A DNA stretch of 5,698 bases, taken from positions 1-5,698 of the forward strand of contig JALHSV010000171.1 in NCBI GenBank assembly GCA_022865525.1, given 5' to 3'. Positions 1 to 5,160 of this stretch are shown here, piece after piece (the stretch's first letter is position 1; every line of letters begins with the position of its first letter). Source of the DNA: Thermodesulfovibrionales bacterium. GTDB lineage: Bacteria; Nitrospirota; Thermodesulfovibrionia; Thermodesulfovibrionales; SM23-35. The position numbers were made by a program, and so were the translations under genes. Under the pieces are notes generated by a model. That model saw nothing but the letters and a program-made list of their open reading frames with translations, made no database searches and had not been told where the DNA came from.

Positions 1-226
1 CCTTCCAGAATCTGGACAGTTCAAGAGCCATGTCTCCGGTGCCTGTACATACATCAAGAATGCTCTGGCAGGGAATTCCCCCTGTCTCCCGTGCAACTTT
101 TTTCCGCCATCCGAGATCAAGACCGAGGCTGAGGACATGGTTCAGGAGGTCATAACGGGGACCGATGCCCGAAAACATCTGTTCAACTTTCTGGGCATCC
201 CGTTTTTTATGGTCAATAATGCTCAT
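1..226 (-). CDS. ubiE: Demethylmenaquinone methyltransferase UbiE/MenG, N-terminal part (cut by left window edge)
   Basis: Reading leftward from the ATG at 226-224 gives 75 codons that run off the window edge. The fragment starts MSIIDHKKRD. It carries the UbiE/MenG N-terminal signature around residues 18-41 (MFSGIGPRYDLLNHVLS, then GLDLGWR) and the SAM-binding motif I at about 56-65 (ILDVCTGTGD). The family methylates the ring of demethylmenaquinone (and of demethoxyubiquinol where present) using SAM, the last step of menaquinone synthesis. About two thirds of the usual 230-250 residues lie outside the window. The start codon overlaps the upstream stop as ATGA, and no good Shine-Dalgarno precedes it, so translation is probably coupled to the PNP-like gene. 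Family assignment is firm. That it acts on menaquinone is inferred from the cluster. Confidence 0.93.
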   Translation of the reverse strand, partial: MSIIDHKKRDAQKVEQMFSGIGPRYDLLNHVLSLGLDLGWRKKVARETGGIPCQSILDVCTGTGDMALELSRFWK

Positions 227-1047
227 TTCAAGAGTGTTTTTTTCCTTAATTTCGAACACCGGCAAACTCTTTTGCGATCCGGTTTAATTTGTTTAAGGCT
301 CTCTATGATTATTTCCCCCACACCCATCCCTTCCTGATAAAAAAGCCCCTTCAATTCCTTATGACTCCAGTCAGGGCCTGCACCCTCTGCCCTGTTCACA
401 ATGAGATAAAGACCTGCATAACATGCTCCGATTTCCCTGGCGAGGTATACTTCCGGGCAGAGACTCTGACCCACCACATCACCCCCGAAAGACGCAATCA
501 TCCTTACTTCAGCACGGCTTTCAAAATGCCTGCCGTCGGTAACCGCATATACCCCGTGTGCAATATGTCTTTCAGGAAATAATCGTGTGCTGGTTTTGGA
601 GAGTATTTTTGCGAGGTCGGGACACATCGGATCCCGCATAATCAATAGATATTTATCCGTAAGATACACATCTTTTCTCAGAGAAAGGTCGATATAATCG
701 TCGGGGATGAAAAAATCACGCAATGCAAGATCTTCTCTGATCGCACCGACCCCGCCTTCTGCGAGAATGGTCTTCGCACCTGCTTTTTTTAGGACCCAGA
801 AAATCTGTTTCGATGCATCTGCACGGCTTACACCAGGACGCCAGCCATGCATCTTCAACGTCAATACAGATTGACCGTTAACCTCAAAGAGCTTGAATTC
901 CGGACTTTCACCAAAGGGGGTTGAGAACGTTTTTTTGCTTAAAACCTTTACTCCGGACAGCTTCAGATCTTCGGGGAAATTGATTGCATAGGTACTTGAA
1001 CCGCCAATAAATGCAAGATTAACATGAGGGAAATCTTTTTTATTCAT
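223..1047 (-). CDS. Purine nucleoside phosphorylase/MTAP-family protein, candidate (amino)futalosine nucleosidase of the menaquinone pathway
   Basis: This 274-residue protein has the layout of the trimeric PNP/MTAP family: an IGGSST phosphate/ribose loop at 14-19, TPFGESP at 43-49, KMHG at 65-68, GGVGAIRED at 98-106, DGRHFESRAE at 171-180, QSLCPEV at 194-200 and VNRAEG at 217-222. Family members cleave the N-glycosidic bond of purine nucleosides, usually with phosphate. Against MTAP/PNP recalled from memory, Phe175-Glu176 and Asn218 match the 6-oxopurine (PNP-type) base pocket, not the Asp pair of MTAP. In the phosphate site His67 and Ser195 remain, but the usual Arg is Met66 (Lys at 65) and the Met before Ser is Gln194. 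The C-terminus ends in a basic tail with CRC at 262-264. The start overlaps the mqnC stop by 8 bp with a weak AAAGG close upstream; the stop overlaps the ubiE start by 4 bp. Its place between mqnC and ubiE, with no mqnB in view, suggests it removes hypoxanthine or adenine from (amino)futalosine. Family is sure; substrate is inference. Confidence 0.85.
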   Translation of the reverse strand: MNKKDFPHVNLAFIGGSSTYAINFPEDLKLSGVKVLSKKTFSTPFGESPEFKLFEVNGQSVLTLKMHGWRPGVSRADASKQIFWVLKKAGAKTILAEGGVGAIREDLALRDFFIPDDYIDLSLRKDVYLTDKYLLIMRDPMCPDLAKILSKTSTRLFPERHIAHGVYAVTDGRHFESRAEVRMIASFGGDVVGQSLCPEVYLAREIGACYAGLYLIVNRAEGAGPDWSHKELKGLFYQEGMGVGEIIIESLKQIKPDRKRVCRCSKLRKKTLLK

Positions 1048-2116
1048 AGACCTTTAATATATTGAATTCCGTATCCCTTTGCGCTGGTATTTTCCCTGCC
1101 TTCCGAATCAGATCCACCATCTCGTCACCAGTAATCCGGTGTGAAATACCTGCCGCCCGCACAACATTCTCTTCTATCATGATGCTGCCAAGATCATTTG
1201 CTCCGAAAGAAAGGCAAACCTGTCCGATATCCCTCCCCTGCGTAACCCATGAGCCCTGAACATTGGGGAAATTGTCGAGAAACAGGCGGCTTATCGATAA
1301 CGTCCTTAAATATTCTATTGAAGAAACCGCCTTGCCGCCCAAAGCGGTATTACCCGGTTGAAATGTCCATGGAATGAAGGACATGAACCCCCCTGTTTGA
1401 TCCTGCAAAGCTCTGATCTTCCGGAGATGGGAGATCCTGTCCTCAACTGTCTCAACCGTTCCGATCATCATGGTTGCTGTAGTCTTGAGTCCCTGCCTGT
1501 GGGCTTCTTCCATGACCTCCAGCCACTGTGCTGAAGATATCTTACGCGGGCTTATCCTCTGTCTTACGCTGTCAACGAGTATCTCTGCGCCACCTCCCGG
1601 GAGCGAATCCAGTCCCGCCTTGATTAATTCCCCCAAAACATCCGCAATAGATAGACCTCCTGATTCAGCGATATGCACAATCTCCGGCGGGGAAAGGCTG
1701 TGAATCCTTATCCTGAATTTCTTTTTCAATTCCCGGAACATATTCGTGTAGAAATATAGCTTCAAATCGGGATTGATCCCGCCCTGAAGCATCACCTGAG
1801 TGCCTGAAAGTTCAAGGGTTTCGGCCACCTTGTTTTCAATCTGTTCCTGGCTCAGGACATACGCGTCCGGGTGGCCCCTGGGCCGGTAAAAGGCGCAGAA
1901 AGAACATTGATTCTGACAGATATTTGTGTAATTAATATTGCGGTCTATCAGAAAGGTAACGACTCCTTCAGGATGTTTGTCCTTGCAGACAGCATCCGCC
2001 GCATTCGCGAGCTCCAGCAATTCAGTCTCCTGAAAGAGACGGACTGCTTCCTCAAAGGTCAATCTTTCGTGTAAGACATTCGATAGTCTCTTCTGAATTT
2101 TCATTGAATTATGCAT
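1040..2116 (-). CDS. mqnC: Cyclic dehypoxanthinyl futalosine synthase (radical SAM)
   Basis: MqnC cyclises dehypoxanthine futalosine by 5'-deoxyadenosyl radical chemistry, before MqnD cleaves the product to 1,4-dihydroxy-6-naphthoate. The 358-residue product carries the radical SAM cluster motif CxxxCxxC at Cys67, Cys71 and Cys74 (NICQNQCSFCAF), a QGGINPDL segment at 111-118, SLPGGGAEIL at 171-180, and FIPWTFQPGNT at 247-257. That last motif separates MqnC from its paralogue MqnE, which has FIPLPFHPQNT. The C-terminus (IPAQRDTEFNILKVYE) is the usual MqnC/MqnE ending, so the gene is complete. Two ATG starts are possible, at 2116 and at 2104 (residue 5). Neither has a clear Shine-Dalgarno, because the palindromic repeat at 2122-2204 lies directly upstream; the later start gives the N-terminus closer to the family norm. 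It overlaps the next gene by 8 bp. Confidence 0.95.
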   Translation of the reverse strand: MHNSMKIQKRLSNVLHERLTFEEAVRLFQETELLELANAADAVCKDKHPEGVVTFLIDRNINYTNICQNQCSFCAFYRPRGHPDAYVLSQEQIENKVAETLELSGTQVMLQGGINPDLKLYFYTNMFRELKKKFRIRIHSLSPPEIVHIAESGGLSIADVLGELIKAGLDSLPGGGAEILVDSVRQRISPRKISSAQWLEVMEEAHRQGLKTTATMMIGTVETVEDRISHLRKIRALQDQTGGFMSFIPWTFQPGNTALGGKAVSSIEYLRTLSISRLFLDNFPNVQGSWVTQGRDIGQVCLSFGANDLGSIMIEENVVRAAGISHRITGDEMVDLIRKAGKIPAQRDTEFNILKVYE

Positions 2117-2121
2117 TGCTA

Positions 2122-2204
2122 TGTCATTCTGGCTTGTCCAGAATCATTCTGATTTTCTTGATTTGAATATTTTCACGAAAGATTCCAGACAAGCTGGAAT
2201 GACA
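2122..2204. repeat. Palindromic repeat element (TGTCATTC class) made of two small hairpins, MITE/REP-like
   Basis: The 83-bp element begins tgtcattc and ends gaatgaca. Two arms of about 24 bp, 2122-2145 and 2181-2204, are inverted copies of each other with four mismatches, separated by a 35-bp AT-rich spacer. Each arm also folds on itself: 2126-2132 pairs perfectly with 2138-2144, and 2182-2188 pairs perfectly with 2194-2200, both 7-bp stems with 5-nt loops. The mismatches between arms come in compensating pairs, so each hairpin stays perfect. No target-site duplication is evident and no transposase is present. Elements with similar TGTCATTC ends are, from general knowledge, common as dispersed repeats in some Nitrospirota and deltaproteobacterial genomes; copy number cannot be seen here. 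Confidence 0.75.
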
Positions 2205-2240
2205 ATGACTTTGAAGCTATATTCACAATAAGTTTATCCT

Positions 2241-3098
2241 TTATGATTGAATATTTAATATCCTTATATCAGACCTGATATTGATGAATTCCAAATGCGG
2301 AACGGTCTCCAACTCTCCGATATCCTTTGCCATTCTATAGAAATGGATGAGCCCATCCTGATATTCCTCCTCGAAAGCAAAGTGGAGGGACCTGAAGTAT
2401 GCTGTCAGAAAGGAGGGATCAAACGGTTCCCATTTCGCGGCGTATTCAACGATTTCAGGAAGATTTGCTATGGAGTAATCCATGGATTTCCTGAACGTCT
2501 CGAATACATTTTCACACAACTTCATTTTTGGTTCGGCAAAGGTACGATTCACGGCCCAGACCGCATAAACCATGTTTTTGCCGGTGAGTTTTTTCCACTC
2601 AACCCCCAGGTCGTATACATAATACTCCCTTGAATCCGCATGATGCTTCAAAGCTATGTCGCCGATGAGCAGGGCTGCATCAGCAGCCGAAAGCATGCTA
2701 TCCAGATCAGGCTGCCTGATTATGTAGTGCGGTTCGATTTTGTAGCCCAGCTTAAGGATTATTTTCAGAAGTACCTGCGAAGTGGAAGATGTGCTCGCAA
2801 GGGCAATTTTTCTGCCAGATAATTGTTCTACCGGGAAACGACTGAGCAGCAGGATGCTCTTTACTTCACCATCAGAGCTGACGGTAAAATCAGGAAAGAG
2901 CATGAGGGAATCAGCATGACGGGCATATTCTATCGATGAAATCGGCGAAATGTCGAGATTGCCATGAATCAGCATGGAATTCAGCTCGGTCGGGGTGCCT
3001 TTTATGAGTTCAATATCAAGCAGGGCATGGCTCTTTACTAACCCGTAGTAAAGAGGGAGGCAATTCAGGAACTGTATGTGTCCTACCTTAGGTCTCAA
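2241..3098 (-). CDS. mqnA: Chorismate dehydratase
   Basis: MqnA removes water from chorismate to give 3-[(1-carboxyvinyl)oxy]benzoate, the first committed step of the futalosine pathway. Its fold resembles a periplasmic binding protein, but no signal peptide is present and it should be cytoplasmic. With the start used here it has 285 residues, the normal length. Family motifs are GHIQFLNCLPLYYGL at 6-20, the SSDGEVKS stretch at 74-81, LIGDIAL at 144-150 and YDLGVEWKKLTG at 162-173. The usual LPFVFA after LTG is here KNMVYA. I chose the TTG at 3098-3096 because AAGGAG (3110-3105) sits 6 bases upstream and the family normally begins just before GHIQFLN. In-frame starts further upstream (TTG at 3161, ATG at 3125) would add 9-21 unrelated residues inside mqnE. 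The gene overlaps the end of mqnE by 11 bp. Confidence 0.94.
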   Translation of the reverse strand: MRPKVGHIQFLNCLPLYYGLVKSHALLDIELIKGTPTELNSMLIHGNLDISPISSIEYARHADSLMLFPDFTVSSDGEVKSILLLSRFPVEQLSGRKIALASTSSTSQVLLKIILKLGYKIEPHYIIRQPDLDSMLSAADAALLIGDIALKHHADSREYYVYDLGVEWKKLTGKNMVYAVWAVNRTFAEPKMKLCENVFETFRKSMDYSIANLPEIVEYAAKWEPFDPSFLTAYFRSLHFAFEEEYQDGLIHFYRMAKDIGELETVPHLEFINIRSDIRILNIQS

Positions 3099-4203
3099 CG
3101 GATGCTCCTTCACGATTCTGATCATAGATTCTGAGCACGTTATAGAGCGTATCTCTCTCAACAGGGACCTGTCCAGTCGCCCGGATTAATTCCAGTAATT
3201 CCTCCCGCGAAATGGACTGCTCTGTTTCGGCACCTGCTGAATGGGTTATCTTCTCTTCAACAACTGTCCCGTCAAGGTCGTCCACACCGAAGAGAAGCGA
3301 AAGCTGGGCAACCTTTAAACCGAGCATGATCCAGAAAGCTTTTATATGGGGGAAATTATCAAGAACAAGCCTGGATACAGCGAGCATCTTCAGGTTCTCG
3401 AAGGCAGTTGGTTTTTTAAAATCAGGCAACTGAGTGTTTTGAGGATGAAATGGTAGAGGAATAAACGATTGAAATCCGCCTGTTTCATCCTGGAGTTCCC
3501 GTAAAGCAAGAAGGTGGTCTATTCTCTCTTCGACAGTTTCGATATGCCCATACAGCATAGTCGCGTTGGATTTGAGTCCAAGGCTATGGGCGGTTCTCAT
3601 GACTTCGAGCCACTCTCCGGCAGAGGCCTTTTTTGAGCAGACCGTATCCCTCACTCTAAAATTCAGTATCTCTGCACCTCCACCAGGGAGCGACCCCAAC
3701 CCTGCTTTTTGCAACCGCAAGAGGACTTCCTTGATCGTGAGATTTGCAATTTTCGAAAAATAATCAATTTCAACAGCAGTGAATGCCTGGATATGAACCT
3801 CCGGCATGATATTCTTAAGGGCTGAAATTACTTCAAGATAGTAATCAAAGGGCAGGTCAGGATGAAGCCCGCTTACAATGTGAAACTCGGTTATCCCAAG
3901 ATCCCGTGCCGACCGTGCGATGCCAAGCACATCATCGATTGTCATGCTATATGCGTCAGCATCCCCCTTATCCCTGCTGAATGCACAGAATTTGCAGCGT
4001 GAAACACAGATATTGGTCAGATTGATATGGCGATTGACATTGAAATATGCCCGAGCCCCTGATTTTTTCTCTTTCACTTTATTTGCAAGTTGACCGATTG
4101 AGATGAGATCATTCGATTCTATAAGGGCAATTGCGTTTTTCCGTGAGAGTCGGATGCCTTTATCGATATTTTTGGCAATATCTCTTATAAAATTCTTTGA
4201 CAT
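3088..4203 (-). CDS. mqnE: Aminodeoxyfutalosine synthase (radical SAM)
   Basis: MqnE adds the 5'-deoxyadenosyl radical from SAM to the MqnA product and, after loss of CO2, forms 6-amino-6-deoxyfutalosine. From the ATG at 4203 it has 371 residues. The radical SAM motif CxxxCxxC is at Cys66, Cys70 and Cys73 (NICVSRCKFCAF). HIVSGLHPDL lies at 108-117, SLPGGGAEI at 171-179, and FIPLPFHPQNT at 247-257; the last is the MqnE form of a segment that reads FIPWTFQP in MqnC. The ending VERDTLYNVLRIYD parallels MqnC and is followed by an 11-residue tail that encodes the mqnA Shine-Dalgarno. A TTG at 4212 is an alternative start: an AGGA is 4 bases before the TTG but 13 before the ATG, so the choice is open. 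The 370-bp gap upstream may hold its own promoter. Confidence 0.95.
   Translation of the reverse strand: MSKNFIRDIAKNIDKGIRLSRKNAIALIESNDLISIGQLANKVKEKKSGARAYFNVNRHINLTNICVSRCKFCAFSRDKGDADAYSMTIDDVLGIARSARDLGITEFHIVSGLHPDLPFDYYLEVISALKNIMPEVHIQAFTAVEIDYFSKIANLTIKEVLLRLQKAGLGSLPGGGAEILNFRVRDTVCSKKASAGEWLEVMRTAHSLGLKSNATMLYGHIETVEERIDHLLALRELQDETGGFQSFIPLPFHPQNTQLPDFKKPTAFENLKMLAVSRLVLDNFPHIKAFWIMLGLKVAQLSLLFGVDDLDGTVVEEKITHSAGAETEQSISREELLELIRATGQVPVERDTLYNVLRIYDQNREGASVET
3105..3110 (-). promoter_or_regulatory. Shine-Dalgarno AAGGAG setting the mqnA TTG start
   Basis: On the minus strand AAGGAG is followed by six bases and then TTG at 3098. It lies within the last codons of mqnE. The spacing is near ideal and no other candidate mqnA start has a comparable site, which decides the start and implies that mqnA is translated from the mqnE transcript. 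Confidence 0.7.
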
Positions 4204-4208
4204 GATGT

Positions 4209-4283
4209 TCAAACTATCCTGCTTTCTTCATAAATTTCATGTCTGCCGGCAGATACAGTATTTTCGCTCATTCTCGGTCGCAT
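4209..4283 (-). CDS. Possible 24-codon leader ORF before mqnE
   Basis: An ATG at 4283-4281, preceded by GGAGG with a short 3-base spacing, opens 24 codons (MRPRMSENTVSAGRHEIYEE and four more residues) ending in TGA 5 bases before the mqnE ATG. Its Shine-Dalgarno and start lie within a hairpin (4273-4294), so it could couple translation to mqnE. I do not recognise the peptide. A second, incompatible small frame overlaps it: 29 codons from ATG at 4326 to TGA at 4237, Lys/Glu-rich and ending in YCICRQT. At most one is likely real, and both may be chance. Confidence 0.2.
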   Translation of the reverse strand: MRPRMSENTVSAGRHEIYEESRIV

Positions 4284-4575
4284 CGACCTCCGAGGTTTTT
4301 GCCTCTTTATTTTTGAGATACTTCATCTGACTATCAGCAAAAAAATCCGCTTAAATACAATATCTGCCGTCCAGGTTGTAAATGATATGTGATAGAAAAT
4401 GCATTCAAAAAAGTGCTGATGTTGTGAGAAAAATTATTTTTCAATACCATAGTGTACTTTCTTCTGATGGTTTTACGAATATTTTTTCCGTAGAGCGAAA
4501 AAGATATTTCAATCAAATTATTGAGTTAAATAATTTTTCGAGCAATGTCTGCACTTTTTAATCTAAAGTTTCTCT
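4213..4575. other. AT-rich gap between ubiX and mqnE, no convincing gene
   Basis: This 363-bp stretch is clearly richer in A and T than the flanking genes. It contains an AT-only inverted repeat (8-bp arms 4515-4522 and 4529-4536, 6-base loop), an AT palindrome at 4428-4442, a perfect 12-bp palindrome tctgccggcaga at 4242-4253, and a 9-bp inverted pair (cggcagata at 4247-4255, tatctgccg at 4361-4369). A 60-codon minus-strand frame at 4334-4516 looks like chance. A promoter for mqnE and downstream genes is expected here; a TTGAAT with a TATCAT 15 bases later on the minus strand (around 4380-4410) is the only rough candidate and is weak. Confidence 0.5.
4273..4294 (-). promoter_or_regulatory. 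GC-rich hairpin in the mqnE leader
   Basis: Bases 4276-4280 (ggtcg) pair perfectly with 4284-4288 (cgacc) around a CAT/ATG loop, and ctc at 4273-4275 can pair with gag at 4292-4294 past a 3-base bulge. In the minus-strand transcript the hairpin covers a GGAGG and an ATG about 80 bases upstream of mqnE. On the plus strand it is followed by TTTTT, terminator-like, but no plus-strand gene reads into it. A role in control is inference. Confidence 0.3.
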
Positions 4576-5160
4576 CTATCCTGTTTTCCACCCTTTTAAC
4601 AGATTATGGTCAATCCTCAGGAGATTCAGAACCTTGCCGACAATGAAATTGACCATGTCATCAATTGTTTTCGGATGATGATAGAATGCCGGCATGGCAG
4701 GCAGAACCTGTGCCCCGGCCTTCACAACCTTGACCATGTTCTCAAGATGAATAAGACTCAAGGGGGTCTCCCGTATAACTAGTAAAAGCGGCATTTTTTC
4801 TTTGAGAGCTACGTCGGCCGTCCGCTCAAGGAGGTTGCCTGAGATGCCGTTCGCAATCGCTGCCAGTTTCCCGACACTGCAGGGAATGATGACTACTGCT
4901 TCATATGCATTCGATCCGCTCATGAACGGAGCGCTGAAATCATCATTCTCCCAGATTCTGATCCGGATTTTTTTTTGGGATACGAGCAAATTCTTTATTT
5001 CTTTTGATCCTGATATCCCCAGTTCCACTTCCATCACCTTCTTGCCGGCATTGGTGATAACAACATCGACATGATGCTTCCTCGACACAAGTTCATGGAT
5101 CAACCTGACGCCGTAAATGCTCCCGCTTGCTCCGGTAATACCGATCACATAATCAGACAA
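4576..5160 (-). CDS. ubiX: Flavin prenyltransferase UbiX (menaquinone-cluster paralogue)
   Basis: UbiX joins dimethylallyl phosphate to FMN to make prenylated FMN, the cofactor of UbiD-type decarboxylases. In futalosine-pathway clusters such a pair is expected to remove the 6-carboxylate of the (prenylated) dihydroxynaphthoate. The 194-residue length is normal. Visible motifs are the FMN-binding GITGASGSIYG at 7-17, PCSVGKLAAIANGIS at 93-107, NLLERTADVALKE at 109-121, RETPLSLIHLENM at 130-142 and PAMPAFYHHP at 154-163. The start is a TTG at 5160-5158 with AGGAGG (5173-5168) 7 bases upstream; it overlaps the ubiA stop by 8 bp. No UbiD partner is in the window. Family assignment is firm. The naphthoate-decarboxylation role is from context. 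Confidence 0.94.
   Translation of the reverse strand: MSDYVIGITGASGSIYGVRLIHELVSRKHHVDVVITNAGKKVMEVELGISGSKEIKNLLVSQKKIRIRIWENDDFSAPFMSGSNAYEAVVIIPCSVGKLAAIANGISGNLLERTADVALKEKMPLLLVIRETPLSLIHLENMVKVVKAGAQVLPAMPAFYHHPKTIDDMVNFIVGKVLNLLRIDHNLLKGWKTG

Noticed and set aside
289..582. Plus-strand ORF of 97 codons
   Set aside because: It lies antisense within the PNP-like gene, whose family motifs run through the same bases; the plus-strand translation matches no family I know.
2295..2633. Plus-strand ORF of 112 codons
   Set aside because: It is the antisense shadow of mqnA, which has clear family motifs across this interval.
1040..4203. mqnC and mqnE as a recent tandem duplication
   Set aside because: They share radical SAM architecture and several motifs, but each carries its own subfamily signature (FIPWTFQP and FIPLPFHP), so they are ancient paralogues.
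4273..4300. Plus-strand intrinsic terminator (hairpin followed by TTTTT)
   Set aside because: No plus-strand gene precedes it; the hairpin is better considered as part of the mqnE leader.
4334..4516. Minus-strand ORF of 60 codons in the ubiX-mqnE gap
   Set aside because: Low-complexity AT-rich translation, no Shine-Dalgarno and no family resemblance; likely chance.
4515..4536. Possible terminator after ubiX
   Set aside because: The 8-bp stem is entirely A/T and is not followed directly by a U-run in the transcript, so it is a poor intrinsic terminator.
4802..5074. Plus-strand ORF of 90 codons
   Set aside because: Antisense to the conserved core of ubiX and without recognisable motifs.
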